DNA from: Bordetella parapertussis
Lineage (GTDB): Bacteria > Pseudomonadota > Gammaproteobacteria > Burkholderiales > Burkholderiaceae_C
DNA: 64,000 nt
Direction of reading: 5' to 3'
Assembly: GCA_945878065.1 (NCBI GenBank)
Contig: CAMDXA010000001.1
Span: 62,001 to 126,000, forward strand
In this document: positions 19,044-29,487 of the stretch, piece by piece
Position numbering within the stretch: the stretch's first letter is position 1
Layout: the number at the start of each line of letters is the position of its first letter
Translations under genes and position numbers: made by a program
The notes under the pieces: model-generated
Database searches by the model: none
What the model was told of the DNA's origin: nothing
The model's input: only the letters and a program-made list of their open reading frames with translations

Positions 19044-20228
19044 ATGACTTCGCGTCGACAAGTACTGACCCAATCCGCCGCCCTGCTCGGCGCTGCCTCT
19101 AGCGGGCTGATACTTCCTGCTCGCGCCCAAAGCGCAAAAATCCGCATTGGCCTGATGCTGCCTTTCACCGGCACATTCGCTCAACTCGGTATTGCCTGTG
19201 ACAACGGTTTTCGCATGGCCTTGCAAGAGAAAGGCAACAAACTTGGTGGCAAAGAGATTGAATATTTCAAAGTAGATGACGAGTCAGAACCCTCCAAGGG
19301 CGTGGAAAATGCCAATAAACTGGTGCAACGTGACAAGGTAGACGTGTTGGTCGGAACCGTGCATTCAGGGGTTCAAATGGGCATCCACAAAGTGGCCCGT
19401 GAGACTGGGGTGTTGTGCATCATTCCCAACGCAGGTATGCATGCCGCTACCCGTGCCCTGTGTGCGCCAAATGTATTTCGCACCTCATTCACCAACAGCC
19501 AACCCACGTTGGCCTTGGGCAAGGTCATGATGCAAAAAGGCCATAAAAAAGCCGTGTGGATCACTTGGAAATATGCCGCAGGAGACGAGGCAGGTGAAGG
19601 CTTCAAAGAAGGATACCTGGCCGCCGGCGGCACGATCGTCAAAGAACTGGGTCTGCCTTTTCCTAACGTGGAATTCCAAGCCCTGCTGACTGAAATTGCC
19701 TCCATCAAACCAGATGCAGTGGCGTGTTTCTTCTCTGGCGGTGGCGCCTCAAAATTCATACGCGATTACGCCGCCGCCGGTCTGGCAGGAAAAATCCCGC
19801 TGTACGGCTCCGGCTTTTTAACCGAAGGCTTGTTAGATGATGAACTTGCACCTTCGGCACAAGGTATTGTCACCACCTTGCACTACAGCACCTCGTTGGC
19901 CACCAAACGCAATGACGCATTCCGATTGGCCTATGCCAAGGCCTACAAAATGCAGCCTGATGTCTATGCCGTGCAAGGCTACGACGCGGGACAGCTATTG
20001 ATCCAAGGGGCGGCGGCGGTCAATGGCGACTTTTCCAACAAAAAAGCTTTGTACGCTGCCATGGAAAGCGCAGTGATTGACAGCCCTCGCGGCAAATGGA
20101 CCATGAGCAAAGCGCACAACCCTGTGCAAGACATGTATGTGCGAGTGGTCAAAGGCAAAGAAAACGTGGTGCAAGGTATAGCCGCAAAGGCTTTGTCAGA
20201 TTCTGGCGCTGGTTGCAAGCTGGGCTGA
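19044..20228 (+). CDS. ABC transporter substrate-binding protein, Liv/aromatic-acid type
   Basis: This periplasmic binding protein of the LivJ/LivK superfamily has 394 residues. The N-terminus MTSRRQVLTQSAALLGAASS ... PARAQS is a signal peptide with an RR pair, possibly Tat-dependent. The mature part starts IRIGLMLPFTGTFAQLG and contains GVENANKLVQRDKVDVLVGTVHSG, typical of the family. Given its place between an aromatic acid-CoA ligase and pobA, I infer an aromatic acid ligand rather than leucine. The ATG at 19044 follows TTTGGAGAA; an in-frame TTG at 19023 is less likely. Its stop overlaps the permease ATG. Confidence 0.9.
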   Translation: MTSRRQVLTQSAALLGAASSGLILPARAQSAKIRIGLMLPFTGTFAQLGIACDNGFRMALQEKGNKLGGKEIEYFKVDDESEPSKGVENANKLVQRDKVDVLVGTVHSGVQMGIHKVARETGVLCIIPNAGMHAATRALCAPNVFRTSFTNSQPTLALGKVMMQKGHKKAVWITWKYAAGDEAGEGFKEGYLAAGGTIVKELGLPFPNVEFQALLTEIASIKPDAVACFFSGGGASKFIRDYAAAGLAGKIPLYGSGFLTEGLLDDELAPSAQGIVTTLHYSTSLATKRNDAFRLAYAKAYKMQPDVYAVQGYDAGQLLIQGAAAVNGDFSNKKALYAAMESAVIDSPRGKWTMSKAHNPVQDMYVRVVKGKENVVQGIAAKALSDSGAGCKLG

Positions 20229-21091
20229 TGGATCTCGCCAACTTTTCCATTCAACTGCTCAACAGTGTTCAGTACGGCCTGCTGCTTTTTTTACTGGCGG
20301 CCGGGCTGACATTGATATTTGGCATCATGGGCGTGGTCAATCTTGCACACGGCAGCTTTTACATGCTCGGCGCATATCTGGCGTATGCACTCACCGGTGC
20401 ATGGGATAACTTGTTTCTGGCCGTGTTGGCCGGGGCCATCATCAGTCTTCTGGTAGGTTGGGGGCTGGAGAAAATTCTTTTCAAACATTTTTATAAACGC
20501 GACCATTTGGACCAAGTGTTGTTGACGTTTGGTTTGATATATATCTTCGAAGAAATCAGATCCATGGCTTGGGGCGATGATGTCCACAATGTCGCGATTC
20601 CACAGTCGCTGAATTGGTCGATCAGCCTCACTGATACGCTGTCCTATCCGGCATACCGGTTATTCATGCTTGCGGTGTGTTTGTTGTTGGCCTTGGGTTT
20701 GTGGTTGCTGATCAGTCGCACCAAGGTCGGCATGAAAATTCGTGCGGGTGCATTCAACAGTGACATGGCCCAAGCCATGGGCGTGAATATTGTTCGCTTG
20801 CACGCTTTGGTGTTTGCGTTGGGGGTTGCGTTGGCGTCGGTGGCAGGCATGTTGATTGCACCGCTGTCCAGCGTCTACCCGAACATGGGGTCGCAGGTGC
20901 TGATCATGTGTTTTGTGGTTGTGGTGATCGGCGGCATCGGCTCGGTTCGTGGCGCATTGACCGCCGCGTTGCTCGTGGGTCTGGTCGACACCTTTGGCAA
21001 AGTGCTGTTGCCGCAATTCGCCAGCATGCTGGTGTATGTGTTGATGGCTATGGTCTTGCTTTACAAACCCGAAGGCTTGTTCAAACAATGA
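20228..21091 (+). CDS. livH: Branched-chain-type ABC transporter permease (LivH-like)
   Basis: This 287-residue inner-membrane protein has about eight hydrophobic helices. It shows the family blocks LTLIFGIMGVVNLAHGSFYMLG near the N-terminus, SRTKVGMKIRAGAFNSDMAQAMGVN (the cytoplasmic coupling loop) and VVVIGGIGSVRGAL. It starts at the TGATG junction with the binding-protein gene and overlaps the next permease by ATGA. It pairs with the LivM-like protein to form the channel. The substrate is inferred to be an aromatic acid from context. Confidence 0.92.
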   Translation: MDLANFSIQLLNSVQYGLLLFLLAAGLTLIFGIMGVVNLAHGSFYMLGAYLAYALTGAWDNLFLAVLAGAIISLLVGWGLEKILFKHFYKRDHLDQVLLTFGLIYIFEEIRSMAWGDDVHNVAIPQSLNWSISLTDTLSYPAYRLFMLAVCLLLALGLWLLISRTKVGMKIRAGAFNSDMAQAMGVNIVRLHALVFALGVALASVAGMLIAPLSSVYPNMGSQVLIMCFVVVVIGGIGSVRGALTAALLVGLVDTFGKVLLPQFASMLVYVLMAMVLLYKPEGLFKQ

Positions 21092-22074
21092 GTACTCCAC
21101 AGGCCCATTTAGAAACCTTGCCCGCAAGTGTCAAAGTATTTTTGGTCATGGCATTTGTGGCCTTGTTGGCATTTCCTTTTGCCGGACAAGATTTTTATAC
21201 CCAGATGGTCACGCGCATGATGATTCTGGCCATCTTCGCCATGAGCCTGGATTTATTGCAAGGCATCACCGGCTTGGTGTCCCTGGGCCATGCTGCCTAT
21301 TTTGGATTGGCCGGTTATGTGGTGGCCTATTTGTCGCCTGCCGACGCAGGCGCCCATTGGCCGATGGCACTGCCACTTGCCATGCTCGCCTCGGCGGCGG
21401 CGGCATTGTTGATTGGTTTTTTTGTGGTGCGCACCCAAGGCATTTACTTCATCATGGTCACCATGGCGTTTTCACAAATGCTGTATTTCCTGTTTTTTGA
21501 CAACAAGGCTTTGGGTGGTTCTGACGGCGTGTATATCAACGTACGTCCTGCAGGGCTGAGTTTGGATTTAGAAAACAAATGGGTGCTCTACTACTTCACG
21601 CTGGCTTGCATGGTGTTGACTTATGCATTTTTGCGTCGCTTGCTGTGGAGTCCATTTGGCAGAACATTGAATGGCATTCGCTTGAATGAACACCGCATTC
21701 GCGCGCTGGGCTATGCAAGCTTCAGCTACAAACTCACCGCATTTACCTTGGCTGGTGCATTGGCTGGACTGGCAGGGTTTTTGTGGGCGTCGCAAAGCGG
21801 TTATGTCAACCCGGAACTCATGGGCTTTCACATGAGCGCACACGCCATCATGATGGTGATTTTGGGTGGCATGGGCAACGTGGCGGGCGCCATGATCGGA
21901 GCATTTGGTTTTGAACTCTTTTTACATCTGTTCAAAGATTTGCCAAAGATCGGCAATTTTGATTTAGGCAAACACTGGCAGCTATGGATGGGCTCCTTGA
22001 TTGTGTTGGTGGTGGTGGTGGCGCCTCAAGGCCTCATGGGCTTATTGCGCAGAAAGCAGACAACCCATGACTGA
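21088..22074 (+). CDS. livM: Branched-chain-type ABC transporter permease (LivM-like)
   Basis: This 328-residue polytopic membrane protein carries LDLLQGITGLVSLGHAAYFGLAGY and the coupling-loop block FGRTLNGIRLNEHRIRALGY, with GGMGNVAGAMIGAFGF near the C-terminus, as in LivM. It overlaps livH by 4 bp and livG by 8 bp, showing one translationally coupled operon. The frame is open upstream inside livH, but the ATG at 21088 gives the correct start. Confidence 0.92.
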   Translation: MSTPQAHLETLPASVKVFLVMAFVALLAFPFAGQDFYTQMVTRMMILAIFAMSLDLLQGITGLVSLGHAAYFGLAGYVVAYLSPADAGAHWPMALPLAMLASAAAALLIGFFVVRTQGIYFIMVTMAFSQMLYFLFFDNKALGGSDGVYINVRPAGLSLDLENKWVLYYFTLACMVLTYAFLRRLLWSPFGRTLNGIRLNEHRIRALGYASFSYKLTAFTLAGALAGLAGFLWASQSGYVNPELMGFHMSAHAIMMVILGGMGNVAGAMIGAFGFELFLHLFKDLPKIGNFDLGKHWQLWMGSLIVLVVVVAPQGLMGLLRRKQTTHD

Positions 22075-22827
22075 ACCGCTGTTACAAGCCAAAGGGTTGA
22101 GCAAGCGCTACGGTGGCTTGCTTGCGGTCAACGACGTATCGCTGTCCTTGTACAAAAACCAGTTGCATGCGGTCATCGGCCCCAATGGTGCTGGCAAAAC
22201 CACCCTCACCCATTTGCTCAGTGGTGACGTGTCTGCAACAAGTGGCGAGTTGTGGCTCAAAGGCCAACCTGTCACAGGCTGGCCGCACCACCGTTTGTCA
22301 TTGCATGGTTTGGGTCGCAGTTACCAAAAAACCAATGTGTTTTTTGCATTGACGGTCTGGGATAACCTGATGCTTGCTGCGCAATCGCGGCATGCTTTGG
22401 CACCCTACAACCCCATGGCCTGGCTGGGTAACGCCGCCTCAAGCACGTCTGTGCGTGAACGTGCAGAGCGTGCCCTTCAATTGACCGCCTTGGCGCCGGT
22501 GCAAAAACTGGTGGCCGCCAACCTCAGCCATGGCGTGCAGCGGCAATTGGAAATCGCCATGGTACTGGCCACCGAACCACAGGTTTTGCTGCTGGATGAA
22601 CCTTTGGCAGGCATGGGCGCCGCAGAAGCAGAATCCATGGTCGCCTTGCTGCATCAATTAAAAAAAGAGCATGCGATATTGCTGGTAGAACACGACATGG
22701 ACGCTGTCTTTGCGCTGGCAGAAGTGTTGACTGTGATGGTCAATGGAACGGTGATTGCCACTGGCACGCCAAACGATATCCGCGCCGATGCCCAGGTACA
22801 AGCAGCCTACCTTGGTGAGGAGTCGGC

Positions 22828-22831
<4 letters not shown>
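22067..22831 (+). CDS. livG: ABC transporter ATP-binding protein (LivG-like)
   Basis: This cytoplasmic ATPase has 254 residues. Walker A is GPNGAGKTT (about residues 37-45), the signature is the unusual LSHGVQRQLEIAM, Walker B is VLLLDEPLAG, and the H-loop is LLVEHDMD. The signature LSHGVQ replaces the more usual LSYGQQ or LSGGQ, but such variants are common in LivG. It overlaps livM by 8 bp and livF by 4 bp. It would work with LivF as an ATPase heterodimer. Confidence 0.92.
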
Positions 22832-24740
<1,909 letters not shown>

Positions 24741-24747
24741 CCCATTC

Positions 24748-24776
24748 TTGTTTGTGGAATAGGCTTGCACTAAGAT
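24748..24776 (+). promoter_or_regulatory. Candidate sigma-70 promoter for the CoA-transferase gene
   Basis: TTGTTT (24748-24753) and TAAGAT (24771-24776) are separated by 17 bp, 29 bp before the ATG at 24806. This suggests the CoA-transferase gene can be expressed apart from pobA. Confidence 0.5.
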
Positions 24777-24805
24777 CTCCCAACACCCAAAATTGGTAGA
24801 GACCT

Positions 24806-25738
24806 ATGTCAGTTAATCCTCCCCGTTTCACCCCTTCCGACCAAAGCCTGCGTGGCGTTCGCGTCTTAAGCGTGGCGCTCAACCTGCCCGGCCCTGCCGC
24901 TGTCATGCGTTTAGCCGACATGGGCGCTGCGTGTACCAAGCTCGAACCATTGCCGCCGGCCAGTTTTCCTAAAGGCAGTACCAGCGACCCCATGGGTCTT
25001 TATGCGCCGCATGCTTACGCGCAATTGCATGCGGGCGTGAAAGTGGTGCAAGCTGATTTGAAATCTGACAAAGGCCAAGTGCGCCTTCACGCACTGTTGT
25101 CCAAAGCCGATGTGCTGATCACTTCCTTCAGACCCTCTGCATTGAAAAAACTGGGCATTGGCTGGGCCACGCTGCACGCTGTCTACCCCGGCTTGATCAT
25201 GGTCAGCATCGTTGGTGCCAAAGGCGCTGCAGCCGAAATTCCCGGACACGATTTAACCTATCTGGCCGCGCACGGTTTGGTCAATGGTTTGAATTTGCCA
25301 GCCACTTTGTTTGCTGACATGGCAGGTTCGTCACTCGCTGTCGAAGCCGTATTGAAAGCCTTGTGGCAACGTGCGCGGCCTGGACGCACACACGGCAAAG
25401 GTGTGTTTCACGAAGTGGCTTTGGAAGATGCGGCAGCTTATCTGGCTTTACCGCGTCATTGGGGGTTGACCTTGCCCAAAGGCAGTGTCGGCGGTGCGCA
25501 CGCCGGGTACGCCGTTTATGCGTACATCAAAGGTCGGGTGGCGGTGGCCGCGCTGGAACCGCATTTCGCTGCGCGTTTGGCCGAAGTCGCAGGCATCAAA
25601 GCCGCCAAGCCCGGTCAAGATCTGATGCTGCTGCCCTCTACCCGAACCAAACTAACTGACTTCTTTGCAGGCCTCACGCGCAAGCAGATAGATGCGCTGG
25701 CCACTGCGCATGATCTGCCTTTGATGACCATGGCTTAA
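24806..25738 (+). CDS. Short CaiB/BaiF family III CoA-transferase or acyl-CoA racemase-like protein
   Basis: The N-terminus LRGVRVLSVALNLPGPAAVMRLADMGAACTKLE is the family III CoA-transferase start. GHDLTYLAAHG and FADMAGSSLA supply the His and Asp that correspond to the catalytic pair of alpha-methylacyl-CoA racemases. At 310 residues it is clearly shorter than the usual 360-400, mainly in the middle and C-terminus. The frame is intact, so this is a short member rather than a broken gene. It may racemise or transfer CoA on an acyl or aromatic CoA ester. A toxin gene on the other strand ends 4 bp inside its 3' end. Confidence 0.8.
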   Translation: MSVNPPRFTPSDQSLRGVRVLSVALNLPGPAAVMRLADMGAACTKLEPLPPASFPKGSTSDPMGLYAPHAYAQLHAGVKVVQADLKSDKGQVRLHALLSKADVLITSFRPSALKKLGIGWATLHAVYPGLIMVSIVGAKGAAAEIPGHDLTYLAAHGLVNGLNLPATLFADMAGSSLAVEAVLKALWQRARPGRTHGKGVFHEVALEDAAAYLALPRHWGLTLPKGSVGGAHAGYAVYAYIKGRVAVAALEPHFAARLAEVAGIKAAKPGQDLMLLPSTRTKLTDFFAGLTRKQIDALATAHDLPLMTMA

Positions 25739-26073
25739 CTCAGTCCGTACACCTGTTTGACAGCAGCCTCTATTGCAGCCATGTCAGCCGCTGATAACTC
25801 ACCGGTACGCTTTAACAATCTGACTTTGTCTACGGTTCTCAGTTGATAACACAAGGCGACTGAAAATTCACCTGCGGATGGCACGCTGACACTGACGGGC
25901 GCATGTGCTCTGGCGCTGGTTGACAGCGGTATTACACCGACAGTTTTGAACTGTTTATTGAATGGGGTAATGCTCAGCACCACACAGGGTCTGGCTGCCC
26001 CTTGTTGTTCGCTGCCGAGTGTGGGCTCCAAATTGACGCGGTAAATATCACCGCGCTGAATACTGCCCGCCAT
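25735..26073 (-). CDS. PemK/MazF-type toxin (endoribonuclease)
   Basis: This 112-residue protein matches the PemK/MazF fold: QRGDIYRVNLEPTLGSEQ, then RPCVVLSITPFN, VGVIPLSTSARAHAP and LCYQLRTVDKVRLLKRTGELS. Such toxins cleave mRNA at short sequences and block translation. The Arg of QRGDIY and the Thr/Ser-rich loop, both used in catalysis, are present. The antitoxin gene lies 2 bp upstream, in the standard antitoxin-first order. The stop overlaps the convergent CoA-transferase gene by 4 bp. Confidence 0.85.
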   Translation of the reverse strand: MAGSIQRGDIYRVNLEPTLGSEQQGAARPCVVLSITPFNKQFKTVGVIPLSTSARAHAPVSVSVPSAGEFSVALCYQLRTVDKVRLLKRTGELSAADMAAIEAAVKQVYGLS

Positions 26074-26075
26074 AT

Positions 26076-26324
26076 TTACTGGCCCTGTAAACCGTCAGCA
26101 ACTGTGTTGTCCCATGCCGTTTCTTCTGCCAGCGCTTCGGCATTGGCGGGGTCAGACATGAAGTCAGCGGCGATTTGCTCTAACTGATTTTCTCGTGCTT
26201 GAAGGGCTAATTCCATGTAGCGCTGAACTTCGCGGCTGCGGTCGCCCAGCGGCACAGCAGCGTTGAATTTGGCCAAGATTGGCGCAGAGATGGTGTAGGA
26301 AGCACGAAGCATTTGAGCAGCCAT
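26076..26324 (-). CDS. Antitoxin partner of the PemK/MazF-type toxin
   Basis: The 82-residue product has an N-terminal strand-helix-helix segment (RASYTISAPILAKFNAAVP ... SREVQRYMELAL) that looks like a ribbon-helix-helix DNA-binding unit. A charged, acidic C-terminal tail (EALAEETAWDNTVADGL) is the kind that wraps around and neutralises a toxin. The identification rests on gene order and architecture; I do not recognise a named antitoxin family. A consensus-like promoter and an 11-bp palindrome lie upstream. Confidence 0.78.
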   Translation of the reverse strand: MAAQMLRASYTISAPILAKFNAAVPLGDRSREVQRYMELALQARENQLEQIAADFMSDPANAEALAEETAWDNTVADGLQGQ

Positions 26325-26339
26325 GGTTTGTCAGTGTTG

Positions 26340-26350
26340 CAGTAATACTG
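26340..26350. promoter_or_regulatory. Palindromic candidate operator of the toxin-antitoxin operon
   Basis: CAGTAATACTG is a perfect inverted repeat (CAGTA-A-TACTG). It lies at the expected transcription start of the promoter at 26356-26384. Autorepression by antitoxin at such a site is the known pattern for type II modules. Confidence 0.45.
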
Positions 26351-26355
26351 TCGCA

Positions 26356-26384
26356 ATCTTATTAGGCGTAGTCAGCGGTGTCAA
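26356..26384 (-). promoter_or_regulatory. Strong candidate promoter of the toxin-antitoxin operon
   Basis: On the minus strand, TTGACA (26379-26384), a perfect -35, and TAAGAT (26356-26361) are separated by exactly 17 bp, 32 bp before the antitoxin start. This is the best promoter match I found in the window. Confidence 0.7.
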
Positions 26385-26432
26385 TGACCAAGTTCGTGGG
26401 CTGACAAGAAACCGAGCCGAAGGGATCTCGAA

Positions 26433-28775
26433 TTACTTGGATTTCCTAGGCGGCAAACCGGTGTGCTGCGTGAACATCTTGCCCGGCGCTGCCTTGACTC
26501 TTCCCGTCGTCACCGGAGAAGTTTTAGCCGTCGCAGCAGTGCTGTTTTTGCGTCGGCTGCTGGTATAGCCCTCGGTGTTCAGCGGCTGAAAACGCGGGAT
26601 CAAATGTTGTTTGCCGTTGCCAATCAAATCTGCATGGCCCATGGCTTTCAGGGCTTCTCGCAGCAGCGGCCAGTTGTTCGGGTCGTGGTAGCGCAAAAAC
26701 GCTTTGTGTAAGCGGCGGCGTTTGTCTCCGCGCACGATATCCACCGCTTCGCTGTCACGCCCAACCCGCTTTAAGGGGTTTTTGCCCGAGTGGTACATGG
26801 CTGTCGCTGTGGCCATGGGGCTGGGGTAAAAGGTTTGCACCTGGTCGGCGCGGAAACCGTTTTTCTTCAACCACACCGCCAAATGCATCATGTCTTCATC
26901 GCGCGTGCCGGGGTGGGCGGCGATGAAGTATGGAATCAAATATTGCTTCTTGCCGGCCTCAGCGCTGTACTTGTCAAACATTTGTTTGAAGCGGTCGTAG
27001 CTGCCGATGCCCGGCTTCATCATCATCGACAAAGGACTGCCTTCGGTGTGCTCGGGCGCAATCTTCAAATAGCCACCGACATGGTGCGTCACCAACTCTT
27101 TCACGTACTCGGGGCTTTCGACCGCGAGGTCGTAGCGCAAGCCCGAACCAATGAGGATTTTTTTCACGCCACGCAAGGCGCGCGCTTTGCGGTAGAGCTG
27201 AATCAAAGGCGCGTGGCTGGTGTTCAGGTTCTGGCAAATGCCGGGGAACACGCAGCTAGGTTTACGGCACGCGGCTTCGATCTCTGGTGTTTTGCAGCCG
27301 ATGCGGTACATATTAGCAGTGGGGCCACCGAGGTCGCTGACCACACCGGTGAAGCCTGGAATTTTGTCGCGTATGTCTTCAATCTCGCGCAGGATGGATG
27401 CTTCACTGCGGCTTTGGATAATGCGGCCTTCATGCTCGGTGATCGAACAAAACGTGCAACCGCCAAAACAGCCGCGCATGATGTTGACGCTGAAGCGAAT
27501 CATCTCCCACGCAGGAATTTTTGTTTCGCCGTCGTGACCGCCCTTTGCGTCCGCATACACCGGGTGCGGGCTGCGTGCATACGGCAAGTCAAACACATGG
27601 TCCATCTCGGCGGTGGTCAGCGGAATCGGCGGCGGGTTGATCCACACATCGCGAGCGGTGCGCCCCTCTCCATGCGACTGCACCAAGGCGCGCGCATTGC
27701 CGGGGTTGGTTTCCAAATGCAACACGCGATTCGCATGCGCGTACAACACCGGGTCGGATTTGATTTGCTCGTAAGAAGGCAAGCGGATGACTGAGCGTTC
27801 GCGCGGCGGCACTTTCAATTTGCCTTTGCCTTGCAATGCGGGGTTAGGTACGAATTGCAAAGGGGATGTGGTGAAGCCGGGTTCGCTCTTCTTTTTTGAC
27901 GCAGACACCACCAAGGTTTGCGCATCCGCTACTGCCTGCGCCTCATCTTCACGCGCACAGGTTTCCCCTTGTGCTTTGGCCTGATCGCTGACCATCAAAT
28001 ACGGGTTCACATGCGCTTCGATTCGCCCGGGCGTATCGACTTCTGTGGAATCGATCTCAAACCAACCGGCGGGCGCTTCGCGCACCAAAAAAGCCGTGCC
28101 GCGCACATCGGTGATTTGAGAAATAGGTTCCTTGGCAGCGATGCGGTGCGCGACTTCCACCAACGCGCGTTCGGCGTTGCCGTACAGCAGTAAATCGGCT
28201 TTGGCATCTACCAAGATGGAACGGCGCACTTTGTCTTGCCAATAGTCGTAATGCGCAATGCGCCGCAACGAGGCTTCAATGCCGCCGATGATGATGGGCA
28301 CGGATGAATAGGCTTCACGACAACGCTGGGTGTACACCAATACGCTGCGGTCCGGCCGCTTGCCGCCCACACCGCCGGGTGTGTATGCATCATCGCTTCT
28401 GATTTTGCGGTCTGCGGTGTAACGGTTAATCATCGAATCCATATTGCCTGCAGTCACGCCGAAAAACAAATTGGGTTGACCCAAGGCTTGAAAAGCTTCG
28501 GCGCTGTGCCACTCGGGCTGGGCAATGATGCCGACGCGAAAGCCTTGCGCTTCCAACATGCGGCCGATAACCGCCATGCCAAAACTCGGGTGGTCAACAT
28601 ACGCGTCGCCGGTGACCAGAATGATGTCGCAACTGTCCCAGCCGAGTTGCGCCATTTCGGCGCGGTTCATGGGCAAGAATGGCGCGGTACCAAATCGTGC
28701 TGCCCAGTACTTTTTGTAACTGGTCAGAGGTTTGGCGGCGCGATTGAAAAAGGAGACGTCTATGGGGGCGTTCAT
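26433..28775 (-). CDS. ygiQ: YgiQ-family radical SAM protein
   Basis: This 780-residue protein has an N-terminal YgiQ domain ([20 protein letters not shown] ... IAQPEW) and a radical SAM core. The iron-sulfur cysteines are in [18 protein letters not shown], near residue 435. The C-terminal part contains [15 protein letters not shown], also typical. The reaction catalysed by YgiQ is not known. The N-terminus is strongly conserved in Burkholderiales. It stands alone, between the toxin-antitoxin operon and the subtilase pair, both on the same strand. Confidence 0.95.
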   Translation of the reverse strand: MNAPIDVSFFNRAAKPLTSYKKYWAARFGTAPFLPMNRAEMAQLGWDSCDIILVTGDAYVDHPSFGMAVIGRMLEAQGFRVGIIAQPEWHSAEAFQALGQPNLFFGVTAGNMDSMINRYTADRKIRSDDAYTPGGVGGKRPDRSVLVYTQRCREAYSSVPIIIGGIEASLRRIAHYDYWQDKVRRSILVDAKADLLLYGNAERALVEVAHRIAAKEPISQITDVRGTAFLVREAPAGWFEIDSTEVDTPGRIEAHVNPYLMVSDQAKAQGETCAREDEAQAVADAQTLVVSASKKKSEPGFTTSPLQFVPNPALQGKGKLKVPPRERSVIRLPSYEQIKSDPVLYAHANRVLHLETNPGNARALVQSHGEGRTARDVWINPPPIPLTTAEMDHVFDLPYARSPHPVYADAKGGHDGETKIPAWEMIRFSVNIMRGCFGGCTFCSITEHEGRIIQSRSEASILREIEDIRDKIPGFTGVVSDLGGPTANMYRIGCKTPEIEAACRKPSCVFPGICQNLNTSHAPLIQLYRKARALRGVKKILIGSGLRYDLAVESPEYVKELVTHHVGGYLKIAPEHTEGSPLSMMMKPGIGSYDRFKQMFDKYSAEAGKKQYLIPYFIAAHPGTRDEDMMHLAVWLKKNGFRADQVQTFYPSPMATATAMYHSGKNPLKRVGRDSEAVDIVRGDKRRRLHKAFLRYHDPNNWPLLREALKAMGHADLIGNGKQHLIPRFQPLNTEGYTSSRRKNSTAATAKTSPVTTGRVKAAPGKMFTQHTGLPPRKSK

Positions 28776-28865
28776 TAGCCCATGATTCTAGGTGGGATGC
28801 CGCATTGCAGAGCGGACTGATGACATGGCCGCTGGCCAGACAGTGACATTGGTGAACAAACACCG

Positions 28866-29486
28866 TCAATCAAACTGCCATTGGTATTTAAGTTCGTAGT
28901 ATTTGCCGGGTTGCGTGTCCAAAGTTGGGCGATCAATCCATGCAGACAAATTCGGGCACCAGTATTGCCTGTCGTATTCATCCAAGCAGGGACGTTCTAT
29001 GACTTTTCCACCAAACCACTGGCCCCAAGACAGATTCAAAATCTGGGTTGGCGAGATGTCAAGCCTTTTGGCCACACCCAAAAAACTTGATTGGGAAATG
29101 GACAATTTGTCGGCCTGCATACCAGAGTCATGACCGACAGATAACAACCATTGCGTGCGTGGTTCCATGTAGTTCAATACCCAACGTAAACGTGCAGTGC
29201 GGGGCGTATAAAACTTAGCTATGTGATGAGAAATACTTGCGTCATAAGCAGAATAGGCCACATCCGGCACACTCAAAAAACTCCTGCCAGAACTTTGCGT
29301 GAAACTGCCGTGTTCTTTCCCGGCATACAAGTCGCTTAACACGGGGTATCGCAATACAGTGGGGTCTGCATGTGCGACCCGCAATAGCCGTTGCACGGTA
29401 TGAAGGTGTTCTTCTTCGCCTGCCAAGGCCATCGCGCCGTGCAAGAGCCCGCCCAGCACCCACAAAAAATTGCCAAGGCGCGGCAT
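28866..29486 (-). CDS. Uncharacterised protein coupled to the subtilase gene
   Basis: I do not recognise the family. The 206-residue product has an N-terminal hydrophobic stretch ending near MALAGEEEHLH, probably a signal peptide. A mature part of alternating, aromatic-rich segments follows (RTARLRWVLNYMEPRTQWLLS, LNLSWGQWFGG) and ends YYELKYQWQFD. The strand-like pattern and near-terminal Phe hint at a small beta-rich envelope protein. Two Cys (RPCLDEYDRQYWCPN) could form a disulfide. It starts 1 bp after the subtilase stop with GAGGTGA as Shine-Dalgarno, so translation is coupled to the protease. Confidence 0.65.
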   Translation of the reverse strand: MPRLGNFLWVLGGLLHGAMALAGEEEHLHTVQRLLRVAHADPTVLRYPVLSDLYAGKEHGSFTQSSGRSFLSVPDVAYSAYDASISHHIAKFYTPRTARLRWVLNYMEPRTQWLLSVGHDSGMQADKLSISQSSFLGVAKRLDISPTQILNLSWGQWFGGKVIERPCLDEYDRQYWCPNLSAWIDRPTLDTQPGKYYELKYQWQFD

Positions 29487-29487
29487 A

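Noticed and set aside
26790-27794. A 334-codon frame antisense to ygiQ
   Set aside because: It lies wholly within a well-conserved radical SAM gene and shows no recognisable domain.
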